Source of the DNA: Sanguibacter antarcticus
GTDB lineage: Bacteria > Actinomycetota > Actinomycetes > Actinomycetales > Cellulomonadaceae
Length of the DNA: 64,000 bases
Reading direction: 5' to 3'
Assembly: GCF_002564005.1 (NCBI RefSeq)
Contig: NZ_PDJG01000001.1
Span: forward strand, 1 to 64,000
Part shown: in pieces, positions 1-9,191 of the stretch
How positions within the stretch are numbered: the first letter of the stretch is position 1
Layout of the letters: each line of letters opens with the position of its first letter
Position numbers and translations under genes: made by a program
The notes under the pieces: generated by a model
What the model was told of the DNA's origin: nothing
The model's database searches: none
The model's input: the letters and a program-made list of their open reading frames with translations, nothing else

Positions 1-755
1 CTGCGGCCGCTCCATCGACGGGAGGTGGGCCACCTCGTCCCACACCACGGCGCTCGCGGTCTGGACGCCGGCCCACAGGTGCTCGCCTGCCTGCCTGATG
101 CTTTCGATGTCGAGCCCTCCGGAGAGGACCAGGGTCGGCACCATGATCTCGCCGTAGCGGTACGGTGCAGCGGGGGAGAGGTCCTCCTCTCGGCGCTCCA
201 CACCTCGTCGGGCCACCCGCCCGTGATATCGAAGACGCGCCGCTGCATCGCACCGACCTTGTCCCGCACGCTGGCCGGCACGGCATCTGGACCGCGGCGT
301 GGGCCGTCGACCCATGCACGGAGGTTCGCCTCGACGGCGGCGTCGAGGTCTCCGGCCTCGAGGGCGTTGCCCTCGGCCTCGAAGAACGCCACGAGCTCGT
401 CGGTCCGCTCTGTGAGCAGGGCGCCGCCGGGCGCTACCAGCACGAGCGAGGCGACGGCCTCCGGGCGTTCGAGCGCCACCTCGACCGCGACACCCGCACC
501 GAACGAGCACCCGACCACGTGCACGCGTCCGATCCCGAGGGAGTCGAGCGTCGCGAGCACGTCAGCGCGCGGCGACCACGGCCCGACCGGCTGTGCAGTC
601 GACTCGCCGTACCCGCGAAGGTCCAGTCGCACGACATCCTGCACGGCGGTGAGTGCTGGCCAGACGGGGTCCCACATCCGGCGGTCCGCGATCCCCGCGT
701 GAATGAGCAGGAGCGGGGTCCGCCCGACGGGACCGGAGCGTTCGTGTGCGAGCAT
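1..755 (-). pseudogene. Alpha/beta hydrolase, frameshifted and cut by the window edge
   Basis: Read leftward from an ATG at 755, the frame gives a typical alpha/beta-hydrolase start: LLLIHAGIADRRMWDPVWPAL, then LDLRGYGES, then the nucleophile elbow GCSFGAG, whose serine is the expected catalytic residue. This frame holds to about position 175. Beyond that the family-like sequence, including MVPTLVLSGG near 144-115, continues in a different frame up to the window edge. One missing base in the run of five Gs at 172-176 explains the shift. The C-terminal part with the catalytic histidine lies outside the window. Substrate unknown. The shift could be a real mutation or a homopolymer error. Confidence 0.62.
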
Positions 756-1147
756 CTGGCCAGTGAACGCCCTTGCGCTACCTGAGGCAACGCCTGAACG
801 ACAGGTCCGCCCTGACGAGCGGCATGACGAACGTGCCGTGAGCGAGCGTCGAAGGCCTCCGGGATCTCGATCTGCGGCGATCACCCCCGCCGGGCTCGGC
901 GCAGGACCCTCGCACGTGTGGTGACGAAGGCATCCACGGCAGCTTCGTGCCAGCGTTACTCATTCGGCTCCCTCTCTCCCCTCGTCCCTGATGGACGGAA
1001 CGCTCCGCTCCTTGATGCGCTCGGCACCGACTTTCTCCTCATCGGCGCCGTCATGGGAACGGCCAGGCGCCGGGCCTGAGGCAGGTTGGTGACCCCCACC
1101 CTCAGCTCCGATGATCCCTTTTTGGCCCTTCTGGTAGCATTTTTCTG
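756..1147. other. Intergenic stretch with no supported gene
   Basis: Short frames exist on both strands but are arginine and proline rich and resemble no family. I see no clear promoter, hairpin or repeat here. The upstream region of the small membrane protein at 1148 and that of the hydrolase at 755 both lie in it. Confidence 0.4.
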
Positions 1148-1318
1148 ATGAGTGCACTGAACGCAGGACATTGGGCAATTCTTGTCGCGCTTCTCTCCGC
1201 GATTCTTGTCGTCGGGGCGCTGGTTGTCGTATTCGTGATTCGCGCGCTGTCTTCGCGGTCAGGGAGTGCATCTCGACGGCAGTCGCCGCCCGACGATAGT
1301 CGCCACCCGGACGTCTAG
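1148..1318 (+). CDS. Small single-pass membrane protein, 56 aa
   Basis: An ATG at 1148 opens a 57-codon frame ending in TAG at 1316-1318. Residues about 9-31 form one strongly hydrophobic helix (WAILVALLSAILVVGALVVV lies within it), followed by a hydrophilic, serine and arginine rich tail ending in DDSRHPDV. The composition suits a real membrane miniprotein better than a random frame in GC-rich DNA. No convincing ribosome binding site precedes the ATG. No family is recognised and the function is unknown. Confidence 0.42.
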   Translation: MSALNAGHWAILVALLSAILVVGALVVVFVIRALSSRSGSASRRQSPPDDSRHPDV

Positions 1319-1542
1319 GTCGGCGGAAAGCGTCAAGGCCATCGTTCACTCTGCGCAACGCCGCCGCACCCTTGATCGCGACGCGCGCGAGGGCCGTGAC
1401 GACCAGTGCACCTCCAAATGCCCGACGTGTGAGCCTGCTCGGAGAGTCTGCGATGGTGACGCATCGTCGGGCCATGCCAGGACGAGGTAGTCCTCGACCG
1501 GGTCGATCGCCCTCCCCTGACGTCGTCTCTGGTGGACGCCGG

Positions 1543-2081
1543 TCACTGGGCCGTGTCGGCACCGTCAGCGCGGTCTGTCCACAAGAGCTCACCGTCGAGC
1601 ACCTTTGTGGTCAGCTTCATGCTGAGAGAGCGGGCGACGGCGGCCGAGGCCTCGTGCTGGGGGTGGACATACGCCTGCAACGCCGTGACGCCTGCACCCG
1701 GAGCCATTCCGCGACGGCGCGCGCCGATTCTTGGGCGTAGCCATTCTGTTGGTGACGCACGCCGACGACCCAGGCGAGGTCAGCCCGGGCCGCGCAGCCG
1801 CCCCAGCCTTCGACCGTGGCCTGCACCGTACCGACGAGTTCACCGGACATCCTGTCCCTGAGCATCCAGTTCAACCAGAGCTGCGTGCCGTCAGGGCTCC
1901 GGCCGCCTTCGAACCGCGTGTACCGCTCGACGAGCTCGGCGCGGGTCGACGGGACTCCTCCCGTGAACGCGTGCAGATCGAGGCTGTCGAACGTGACGGC
2001 GGCCTCGCCGGCATGGGCGACGGAGACGACCTCCAGCTCGAGCCGGGAAGTGCTCAGTGGCGCAGTGGTCAGGATAGTCAT
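1543..2081 (-). pseudogene. GNAT family N-acetyltransferase, frameshifted
   Basis: The frame from ATG 2081 encodes a GNAT-like protein: an N-terminal strand and helix, then LWLNWMLRDRMSGELVGTVQ and ADLAWVVGVRHQQNGYAQES, which fit the beta-4 strand and the acetyl-CoA binding region. After AVAEWLR (near 1700) the expected continuation, GVTALQAYVHPQHEASAAV and then a short tail, lies in another frame ending in TGA at 1543-1545. The full span of 539 bases is one short of a multiple of three, so one deleted base near 1700 accounts for it. Such proteins acetylate amines or protein N-termini; the substrate here is unknown. Confidence 0.6.
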
Positions 2082-2520
2082 GGCGTAACGCTAGCGCCGC
2101 CGTTGACGTGCGCTTCGAGGAATGCACGGCAGTCGTCCGCCGAATATCGGGCTCGATCAGCGATTGGCCGGCGACAGTCCGGCCGGTTGCCTCACCGGTT
2201 CCTGTGCGTGCCGATCGTGCCGCACAAGGCTGGCAAATATAGGAGACAGCCCGAGCAGCTGTGGGTCATGACGTCGTTGATACGCCTCAGTGTTATCCGG
2301 CGGCGACTGGCCATTCTCGTTGAATGTTAAATAACCTGAGGCTGGTCACCTTCAAGCAGAATTGACTGTGCAGGATTGTTGACCTGGTCCTGCGTCATCA
2401 GTACAGTTCGAGTGTGCGAATGGTGTTTGGTGTCGACTCAGCCGAAAGCGAGAACCAGGCGGCCACTCGTGTTGCACAAGCGGCGGAGCGGGCGTGATAC
2501 ACCTGAAAAAGGAGTGGGAC
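2082..2520. other. Intergenic stretch, GC content falling toward its right end
   Basis: No gene is supported. From about 2200 the DNA becomes visibly richer in A and T than the surrounding sequence, for example around 2320-2350, matching the lower-GC small genes that follow. It presumably carries the promoter of the gene at 2521, but no element is clear enough to mark. Confidence 0.35.
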
Positions 2521-2700
2521 ATGAAGCGTTGGGGAACTATCATGATGAGCGTGGGTGGTGGGATCTTTATCGGGAGTGCTCTACTTCTCGGTAATTCCAC
2601 CCTGAATGCCGTCGGGGCGGTGCTTATTCTTTTCCCGCCGGTGCTGTTCGTCATCCGGTATGTCGAAGAGAAGATCACTTTTCACAGGCCCGCGCGCTGA
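2521..2700 (+). CDS. Small membrane protein, 59 aa
   Basis: The ATG at 2521 is chosen because AAGGAG lies just upstream with a six-base gap; an in-frame ATG at 2494 lacks such a site. The product has two hydrophobic segments, about residues 5-22 and 27-47 (AVGAVLILFPPVLFVIRYV), and a basic tail. No family is recognised. Codon use and GC are lower than in the urease or flagellar genes, as in the SdpI-like gene about 130 bases downstream, so the two probably arrived together. The function is not known. Confidence 0.6.
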   Translation: MKRWGTIMMSVGGGIFIGSALLLGNSTLNAVGAVLILFPPVLFVIRYVEEKITFHRPAR

Positions 2701-2828
2701 CCGCTGCCGGGGTCGAAAGGTAGGTCAAGCGCCTGTCGAGGTCCTACGACAGGCGGCAGGCGCTAGGGCCTCGGCACTTGTTTCAGTCTATGAACTGTTC
2801 GCGATGTTGAAAGAAGGAGTGGTTTTCA

Positions 2829-3206
2829 GTGACTAGTCCTGGTTGGGGTGCAGCTATTGCGTGTGCCGCGCTGCTTGTACTGTTGGATACCGTGTTTCTG
2901 ATGATTGTCATTCAGGCATCGCGTGGTGAGCGGAGCTACCTCGCGGGAATTCGGCTACCGGCACTCATGAAGAGCGATGGCGCCTGGCGCTCAGGCCATA
3001 CTGCTGCAAGAAAGGCGCTCGTTCCGTTCGCTTGGGCGGGAATTGGGATCGCGGTAGTATCGATTCCATTTCAGGTGATTCCGGTAGTATACGTATGCCT
3101 GCTCGGCCTTTGGTTGGTGTTGACAATTCTGTCGCTTGCAGTGGTTTCGGTGGTGGCTGTCCGGGCGGCAAAAGCTGGCTATGAGGTGTTCTCACCAGAG
3201 TCTTGA
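2829..3206 (+). CDS. SdpI-like membrane protein whose 3' end was replaced by an insertion sequence
   Basis: GTG at 2829 follows AAGGAG with a nine-base gap. The 125-residue product has three hydrophobic helices (about 8-29, 68-88 and 89-113). The cytosolic stretch with IRLPALMKSDGAWRSGHTAA matches the Trp-x-x-Gly-His pattern of the SdpI family, whose founding member gives immunity to the SdpC toxin in Bacillus. The left end of the IS5-like element begins at 3181, so the last eight residues (YEVFSPES) and the stop codon come from the element. The original C-terminus is lost. No toxin gene is visible nearby, so an immunity role is only a possibility. Confidence 0.6.
   Translation: MTSPGWGAAIACAALLVLLDTVFLMIVIQASRGERSYLAGIRLPALMKSDGAWRSGHTAARKALVPFAWAGIGIAVVSIPFQVIPVVYVCLLGLWLVLTILSLAVVSVVAVRAAKAGYEVFSPES
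3181..3200. repeat. Left terminal inverted repeat of the IS5-like element
   Basis: This copy matches the reverse complement of 4128-4147 at 18 of 20 bases. It also encodes most of the new C-terminus of the SdpI-like protein on the plus strand. Confidence 0.7.
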
Positions 3207-4003
3207 TCGGTTGCCTCGTTGAAGGTGGAGTAGGACGAGGGCTGTGGCGGTGTTTTCGGTGAGGTGGGATGGGTCGAGGGTGATCAGGCGTAGGGCTCGC
3301 CAGGTGTTTTTGATCAGGGCATTGGCGCGTTCGGCGACGGAGCGTAGCGAGGTCAGGATGCTGTCGCGGGCGACGTTGTCGAGGTCAGCGTTGTTCGTCA
3401 GGCGCAGCGGGTGTCAGATCCCGATCCCGGCGCTTTGGTAGCCCTTGTCGGTGAGCGTCACGACGCCCGCTGCGGCGGCCGGCTACAGCGCGGGCAGGGC
3501 GAAGGTGCGGGCGGCAGTGATGTCGTGGGTGGAGCCGGGGCTGGCGGGTGAGACCCAGACGGGGTAGCAGGTCGGATCGGTGAGGACCTGGATGTTCCCG
3601 CCGCGGGGGTGGTGCTTGCCGGAGTACCAGGACTCGGCGCCGGTGGGGGTCCGTGCAGCGCCGTGGTCGGGATCAAGGTGCCGTCCAGGCATACGGACGG
3701 CCAGTCTTCTTCAGCCGCCATTGCCAGAACTTCGTGCAGGTCCGGCGCATGGGCGGCGATCACGCTGATCCCCTCGTGCAGGTACCGGTAGGCAGCCGCG
3801 ACCGAGATGTCAGCATCACGAGCCAGGGCCGAGACCCGCGCGCCGTCCTTGAACCACCGCAGCACCAAGACCACCTGCCTCCGAGCGGTGCCAGCTCGTT
3901 GCCAGCGGCGCCGGTCGATACCGCGGCGATGATCGGTGAGCCATCGAGTGACCACCTCCAGAGTGTGAGCAGGTACGTCGAGGCTGGCACGATAGGTGAT
4001 CAA
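3192..4003 (-). pseudogene. IS5-family transposase remnant
   Basis: Starting at 4003 the frame gives a helix-turn-helix region (WFKDGARVSALARDADISVA) and then the start of a DDE domain (SVCLDGTLIPTTA). Near 3650 the family-like reading moves to another frame (SWYSGKHHPRGGNIQVLTD, then GSTHDITAARTF). That frame meets a TAG at 3483-3485 and a TGA shortly after LTDKGYQSAGIGI, yet it stays family-like to a final TGA at 3192-3194 (DNVARDSILTSLRSVAERAN). One frameshift plus two stops make it inactive. Confidence 0.75.
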
Positions 4004-4127
4004 GCGGGGACCCAGGGGTCGCGGATGGGTGTTTGGCGACTTTCATCCTGGCGGCTGAGACCCCGCCCACCACACCCACCCCCCCAACCCGCAGGTCAGC
4101 GCACCGTCGCGCCCCTCACCTCAACTG

Positions 4128-4147
4128 CCCTGGTGAGAAAACCTCAT
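4128..4147. repeat. Right terminal inverted repeat of the IS5-like element
   Basis: This is the partner of the repeat at 3181-3200. The bases beyond it (TAATC) do not clearly repeat those left of the element, so no target duplication can be claimed. Confidence 0.7.
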
Positions 4148-4476
4148 TAATCTTTCAAATCTACTATCGATACTGGTCGGAGTCTGGATCACTGGCGCAT
4201 TTGCTGCGACACCTTTGGTCCGGTGCGAAGATCGTGTCTCCTCGCCATGTGGGTGAGTGCCTGCGGCGACTCGAGCGGCTATGCAGCCCTGACCCTGGAC
4301 GATGAGGTGGCCGCTCGGATCGGTCGGCAGTCGCCGTGGTGGACAGGCGACGCACGACCGCACTGACGCGGTCTCCGCTCATTTCCCTCGTGCGACCAGC
4401 ACGTGAGGGTCGGACGGGGCTGACTAGCCCGGTACGTGTCGATCGCGTGGCTCCCGCGCGCCGCGTTCCACCCCCT
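4148..4476. other. Gene-free stretch between two dead insertion sequences
   Basis: This may include the original 3' flank of the SdpI-like gene, now separated from it by the IS5-like element. The sequence starts AT-rich and becomes GC-rich. Short frames here match nothing I recognise. Confidence 0.35.
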
Positions 4477-5573
4477 GAGACCCCTTGGTGTCAAGGCGTG
4501 GAAGCAATGGTGGCGTTGAGGAGCTCTTCGAATTTCTCTCGCGGGGTGTAGAAGCCCAGGGCTGCTCGGGTCTGTCGTTGAGCTCTTCGGCGATGGCGTC
4601 GAGGTAGGGCTGGTGGTCGGTGATGACGGTGCCCTTGGGCAAGTACTCGCGAATGAGCCCGTTGGTGTTCTCGTTCGTGCCGCGCTCCCAGGGGGACCGG
4701 GGTGGGCGAAGTAGACGGGCATCGTCGTGGCCAGTGTGAGGGCGCCGTGGCGGGCCATCTGTGAGCCCTGGTCCCACGTCAACGACTTGCGCATCATGGC
4801 CGGCAGGGAGTTCGCGTGCTCGATGAGCAGGTCCGCCAACGGGCCGATGTTTTGCCCTGGGGCAAGCCCAGGATCACCACGAACCGGGTGGTGCGCTCGA
4901 CCAGCGTTGCGACCGCGGAGCGGCCGAACGCCCCACGACGAGGTCACCTTCCCAGTGCCCGGGAACCCGGCGGTCAGCGACCGTGGCGTCGCGGTCGTCG
5001 ATGGGGACCATCCCACGATCGGCCCGGTCCGTTCACCTGCAGGTTTGCGGGCCGGCGAGCGATCCGCTTGGAGCGCAGCATCACTGCGTGCTTGGCGAGG
5101 TCGCCCTTGGGCAGGGCGTAGATGAACCGGTAGATCGCTTCATGACTGGCCGTGGCGCCGCCAGCAGCAGGGGAATGACTCACCCTCGCAACGGTGGGGC
5201 CGACCGCTTCCAGAAGCAACCGGCCTGCGATCTGCCGGGGCGTCCTCGAGCGCTTCAGATCCGCCAAGACCCGAGCCCGAAGCACTTCGTCACCAGCGAC
5301 CTTGCCGACCTGCGGGCGCCGACGGTTGCGCTCAGCCCGACAGTCCGCCGTCACCAACCGGTACCCCAACGTCTTCGTCGAGTTCCGGACAATCTCACGG
5401 CACACGACCGACGGCGCACGGTCGATGTGAGCGGCGATCCGGCGCATCGACCACCCCGCCTTGAGGCCCGTGGAGATCTCAACCCGATCAGCGATCGTCA
5501 ACATCCTGCGCCCCACACCCGTACCCCTCGCCGACCAGCACTGTTGCTACGACGCTATGACACCAAGCCCCTC
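4477..5573. mobile_element. Degenerate IS30-like insertion sequence
   Basis: The element is about 1.1 kb and carries a broken IS30-type transposase on the minus strand. Imperfect terminal inverted repeats share the ten-base core CTTGGTGTCA, at 4484-4493 and, reversed, at 5558-5567, with partial matching outward on both sides. Size and single-gene layout are normal for IS30. Exact outer ends and a target duplication are not certain. Confidence 0.65.
4491..5516 (-). pseudogene. IS30-family transposase remnant
   Basis: The N-terminal part from 5516 reads LTIADRVEISTGLKAGWSMR and RIAAHIDRAPSVVCREIVRN, the IS30 helix-turn-helix, and continues to [12 protein letters not shown]. The catalytic core then appears in pieces in all three frames: [19 protein letters not shown], then [19 protein letters not shown], then [15 protein letters not shown], then [20 protein letters not shown], then [13 protein letters not shown] before TGA at 4491-4493. 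At least four frameshifts are needed, so the gene is dead. IS30 enzymes are DDE transposases. Confidence 0.75.
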
Positions 5574-5625
5574 CGTCTACCCGCACCTGCCAGGATCGGC
5601 GCCCCGCCGCTGTCGAGTCCCGATC

Positions 5626-5673
5626 GTGACCTTCCGAAATGTCGTGTTCACACGAGTCGGGCACTGCCGAAAC
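5626..5673 (+). promoter_or_regulatory. Possible GlnR-like half-sites upstream of the urea operon
   Basis: GTGAC-N5-GAAAT lies at 5626-5640 and GAAAC at 5669-5673, with TTCAC at 5647-5651 between. Actinobacterial GlnR sites pair GTnAC with GAAAC boxes, and urea use is often under nitrogen control. Spacing differs from the usual six bases, so this is only suggestive. Confidence 0.22.
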
Positions 5674-5802
5674 AGGGCGTCCTTAGCGTCTACCCACGTG
5701 AGCGGCACGCACGTACAGGTCTGGTCTCTGGATCCCCGGAGACCGTTCGTCGCTCACGTCGGCTGATTCCCGGTGGCTGCGGCCACGGCGAAAGGACCCC
5801 CG

Positions 5803-7056
5803 ATGACCACATCGCGACGACTGGCCCGCGTACTGCCCGCCTCAGCGCTCGTTCTCGTCCTCGGCCTCTCCGGCTGCGGCGCCAAGACAGGCGAGAGCAC
5901 CGCAGACACCTCCGCTGCCGCCTCGTGCGTCGAGACCGACGGTGATGCCGTGAAGATCGGCTTCCTCAACTCCCTCTCCGGGACGATGGCGATCTCCGAG
6001 CAGACCGTGCGCGACTCGCTCGACCTCGCCGTCAAGGAGATCAACGCCGACGGCGGAGTCCTCGGCAAACAGCTCGACGTCGTCGCGGAAGACGGGGCGT
6101 CCGAGCCCACCGTCTTCGCCGAGAAGGCTGAGAAGCTCATCACGAGCGACTGCGTCGCCGCCGTCTTCGGCGGATGGACGTCCTCCAGCCGCAAGGCCAT
6201 GCTCCCCGTGTTCGAGTCGAAGAACTCGCTCCTGTTCTATCCGGTCCAGTACGAGGGCCTCGAAGCGTCGAAGAACATCTTCTACACGGGCGCCACGACC
6301 AACCAGCAGATCGTCCCGGGCATGGACTACCTCAAGGAAGAAGGCAAGACGAAGGTCTTCCTCGTTGGCAGCGACTACGTCTTCCCCCAGACCGCGAACA
6401 AGATCATCAACGCGTACGCCGAGGCGAACGGCATCGAGATCGTCGGCGAAGAATACGCACCGATGGGTCACACCGACTTCTCGACGATCGTCAACAAGCT
6501 CAAGGCCTCCGGCGCCGACGCCGTCTTCAACACGCTCAACGGTGACTCCAACGTCGCCTTCTTCAAGGAGTACAAGAACGTCGGCCTCTCCGCCGAGACC
6601 ACCCCGGTCGTCTCCGTCTCCATCGCCGAAGAAGAGATCGGCGGCATCGGCATCGACAACGTCGAGGGCCAGCTCACCGCCTGGAACTACTACCAGACCG
6701 TCGACAGCCCCGCGAACACCGCGTTCGTCGAGGCGTTCAAGGCCGAGTACGGCGACGACCGCGTGACGTCCGACCCCATGGAAGCCGCCTACACGTCCGT
6801 CTACCTGTGGAAGAACATGGTCGAGAAGGCCGAGTCCTTCGACGTCGCCGACATCCAGGCGGCCGCCGACGGCGTCAGCTTCGACGCCCCCGAAGGCACC
6901 GTCACCATCAACGGCGACAACCACCACATCGCCAAGACCGCGATGGTCGGCAAGATCGCCGACGACGGCCTCATCTACACCGAGTGGAGCTCCGAGGAGC
7001 CCATCGAGCCCGACCCCTTCCTCGAAGGGTACGACTGGGCCGCCGACCTCTCCTGA
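5803..7056 (+). CDS. urtA: Urea ABC transporter substrate-binding lipoprotein UrtA
   Basis: This periplasmic-type binding protein delivers urea to the UrtBC permease. The start at 5803 follows a GAAAGGA site; an in-frame ATG at 5773 would put extra residues before the signal peptide. The 417-residue product begins with a lipoprotein signal ending LGLSGC, with Cys25 as the lipidation site. The mature domain ([20 protein letters not shown], then [16 protein letters not shown] and [15 protein letters not shown] segments) is characteristic of the urea/amide binding family. It heads the urtABCDE-ureABCFGD run and, as usual for binding proteins, is followed by a hairpin. Confidence 0.95.
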   Translation: MTTSRRLARVLPASALVLVLGLSGCGAKTGESTADTSAAASCVETDGDAVKIGFLNSLSGTMAISEQTVRDSLDLAVKEINADGGVLGKQLDVVAEDGASEPTVFAEKAEKLITSDCVAAVFGGWTSSSRKAMLPVFESKNSLLFYPVQYEGLEASKNIFYTGATTNQQIVPGMDYLKEEGKTKVFLVGSDYVFPQTANKIINAYAEANGIEIVGEEYAPMGHTDFSTIVNKLKASGADAVFNTLNGDSNVAFFKEYKNVGLSAETTPVVSVSIAEEEIGGIGIDNVEGQLTAWNYYQTVDSPANTAFVEAFKAEYGDDRVTSDPMEAAYTSVYLWKNMVEKAESFDVADIQAAADGVSFDAPEGTVTINGDNHHIAKTAMVGKIADDGLIYTEWSSEEPIEPDPFLEGYDWAADLS

Positions 7057-7072
7057 GCACACCCGCACCTGA

Positions 7073-7104
7073 GCGAGGGAGGGAGCACCCGCTCCCGCCC
7101 TCGC
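7073..7104 (+). terminator. Hairpin between urtA and urtB
   Basis: GCGAGGG at 7073-7079 pairs with CCCTCGC at 7098-7104, with further GGAGC/GCTCC pairing inside. There is no T-run. It may partly terminate or protect the 3' end of the urtA message, giving more binding protein than permease. Confidence 0.5.
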
Positions 7105-7159
7105 CCACCTGGACCACCAGCGGACCCCGCTCAGCAGACACCGCACCCGGAGGCGCTCG

Positions 7160-8043
7160 ATGGATGTTCTCTTCTCCCAGCTCTTCGCAGGCCTGAGCCT
7201 CGGCTCCGTCCTGCTCCTCGCCGCGCTCGGCCTCGCCCTGACCTTCGGCCAGATGGGCGTCATCAACATGGCCCACGGCGAGTTCATGATGGCCGGCGCC
7301 TACACCGCCTACGTCGTCCAAGGGATCGTCTCGAACGCCGGGGTGTCCCTCATGATCTCGCTCGTCGTCGGGTTCCTCGTCGGCGGGACGCTCGGCTCGT
7401 CCTGGAGATGACCCTCATCCACCGGATGTACCGGCGACCGCTCGACACGCTCCTCGTCACGTGGGGCGTCGCCCTCGTCCTCCAGCAGGCCGCCCGCAAC
7501 ATCTTCGGTGCACCCAACGTCGACGTCCGCGCCCCCGAGTGGCTCCGGGGCGCCATCAGCATCGCCGGCCTCGACGTGCCACGCACCCGACTCTTCATCA
7601 TCGCGCTCGCCGTCGTGTGCGTCGTCGCACTCTCGCTCGTCCTCAAGCTCACGCCCCTCGGCCGCCGCATCCGCGCCGTCGTGCAGAACCGCGACCTCGC
7701 CGAGACGAGCGGCATCTCGACGAAAGCCACCGACCGCCTGACGTTCTTCATCGGCTCCGGCCTCGCGAGCGTCGCCGGCGTCGCCCTCACGCTCCTCGGA
7801 TCGATCGGCCCCACCCTCGGCACCAACTACATCGTCGACGCCTTCCTCGTCGTCGTCGTCGGCGGCATCGGGCAGATCAAGGGAGCCGTCATCGCAGCCT
7901 TCGCCCTCGGCATCCTCCAAGCCACCATCGAGTACTCCACCACCGCGAGCATCGCCAAGGTCCTCGTGTTCGTCGTCATCGTCGCCTTCCTCCAAGCCCG
8001 GCCCCAAGGCCTCGTCTCCGTCCGACAGAGGGGGATCGCATGA
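7160..8043 (+). pseudogene. urtB: Urea ABC transporter permease UrtB, split by an apparent one-base deletion
   Basis: UrtB is one of two integral membrane subunits that carry urea across the membrane. An 83-codon frame from 7160 (LALTFGQMGVINMAHGEFMM is the family signature) ends in TGA at 7409-7411. A second frame, from an ATG at 7408, continues the same protein (IHRMYRRPLDTLLVTWGVAL to the C-terminus, stop 8041-8043). Adding one base near 7393-7396 would give a continuous protein of about 294 residues, the normal size. The ATGA overlap at 7408-7411 could couple translation of two halves, but a sequence error or real null mutation is simpler. urtC overlaps its stop. Confidence 0.85.
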
Positions 8044-9191
8044 GCACGCTCACCGGGCTGCTCGCCCGCCCCGGGCGCACCCGCACCCTCGCAGGGTTCG
8101 CGCTCGCCGCCGTCCTGCTGTTCGCCGTCGCACCCGCCGTCCTCTCCGACTTCCGGCTCAACCTCCTCGCCAAGTTCCTCTGCCTCGCGATGGTCGCCGT
8201 CGGCATCGGCCTCGCCTGGGGGCGCGGCGGCATGCTCACCCTCGGCCAAGGCGTCTTCTTCGGCCTCGGCGCCTACATCATGGCGATGCACCTCAAGCTC
8301 GCCGACGCCGGACCCGACGGGGTGCCCGACTTCATGAGCCTCTACGGCAGCGGAGAGGTCCCCGCCTGGTGGGAACCGCTCCGATCCGCACCCGTCGCGA
8401 TCCTCGCGATCCTCGTGGTGCCGTGCGCGCTCGCCGCGCTCCTCGGCTTCGCCGTCTTCACACGGCGCGTCCGCGGCGCCTACTTCGCGATCCTCTCCCA
8501 GGCGCTCGCCGCAGCCTTCGCGATCCTCCTCATCGGCCAGCAGAAGGTCACCGGCGGCACCAACGGGCTCAACGGGTTCCGGTCCTTCTTCGGCTACGAC
8601 CTCGCCGACCCCGTCAACAAGCGCATGATCTTCTTCATCGCCGCAGGCGTCCTCCTCCTCATGGTCGCCCTCGTGCGCCAGCTCATGGTCTCCCGCTTCG
8701 GCGAGCTCCTCGTCGCCGTCCGCGACCAAGAGAACCGCGTGCGGTTCCTCGGGTACGACCCCGCCGTCATCAAGGTCGTCGCCTACGTCGTCGCCGCAGG
8801 CATGGCCGCCGTCGGCGGTGCGCTGTTCGTCCCCGTCGTCGGGATCGTCTCCCCGGCCGACGTCGGTGTCGTGCCCTCCATCGGGTTCCTCGTCGGTGTC
8901 GCGATCGGCGGACGAGCCACCCTGCTCGGTCCCGTCCTCGGCGCGATCGGCGTCTCCTGGGCGCAGACGTCGCTCTCCGAGTCGTTCCCCTCCGGGTGGA
9001 TCTACTTCCAGGGCGCGCTGTTCATCGTCGTCGTCGCGTTTCTGCCCGGGGGGCTCGCCTCCCTCGTCAGCAAGCTCCGGCGCACACCGCGGGAGCAGAC
9101 CGCCGCAGTCCCCGACGCACCAGTCCCCGACGCACCGCCCACCCCCGCCGCTCCACCCGTCCCTGCGACCGCCGGAGGCCACGATGACTGA
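8040..9191 (+). CDS. urtC: Urea ABC transporter permease UrtC
   Basis: This second membrane subunit of the urea importer pairs with UrtB. The ATG at 8040 overlaps the urtB stop as ATGA, and the product MSTLTGLLARPGRTRTLAGF begins directly before the first membrane segment. The 383 residues include many hydrophobic helices and family segments GLAWGRGGMLTLGQGVFFGL and QQKVTGGTNGLNGF. The C-terminal 45 residues are a proline and alanine rich tail (VPDAPVPDAPPTPAAPPVP), longer than usual and probably a cytosolic linker without function of its own. Confidence 0.94.
   Translation: MSTLTGLLARPGRTRTLAGFALAAVLLFAVAPAVLSDFRLNLLAKFLCLAMVAVGIGLAWGRGGMLTLGQGVFFGLGAYIMAMHLKLADAGPDGVPDFMSLYGSGEVPAWWEPLRSAPVAILAILVVPCALAALLGFAVFTRRVRGAYFAILSQALAAAFAILLIGQQKVTGGTNGLNGFRSFFGYDLADPVNKRMIFFIAAGVLLLMVALVRQLMVSRFGELLVAVRDQENRVRFLGYDPAVIKVVAYVVAAGMAAVGGALFVPVVGIVSPADVGVVPSIGFLVGVAIGGRATLLGPVLGAIGVSWAQTSLSESFPSGWIYFQGALFIVVVAFLPGGLASLVSKLRRTPREQTAAVPDAPVPDAPPTPAAPPVPATAGGHDD

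Larger units (their letters stand above)
3181..4147. mobile_element. Degenerate IS5-like insertion sequence
   Basis: A 967-base element is bounded by imperfect 20-base terminal inverted repeats at 3181-3200 and 4128-4147, which agree at 18 of 20 positions (core TTCTCACCAG). Inside is one DDE transposase gene on the minus strand, broken by a frameshift and two stops. Size and transposase type fit the IS5 family. I see no clean target duplication. The left end lies inside the reading frame of the SdpI-like gene. Confidence 0.72.

Noticed and set aside
960..1592. A 210-codon minus-strand frame
   Set aside because: Arginine and proline rich with no family resemblance, and it runs opposite to a plausible small membrane protein at 1148-1318.
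5842..7287. A 481-codon minus-strand frame opposite urtA
   Set aside because: UrtA on the plus strand has a lipobox and clear family segments. The opposite frame is Asp, Val and Gly rich noise.
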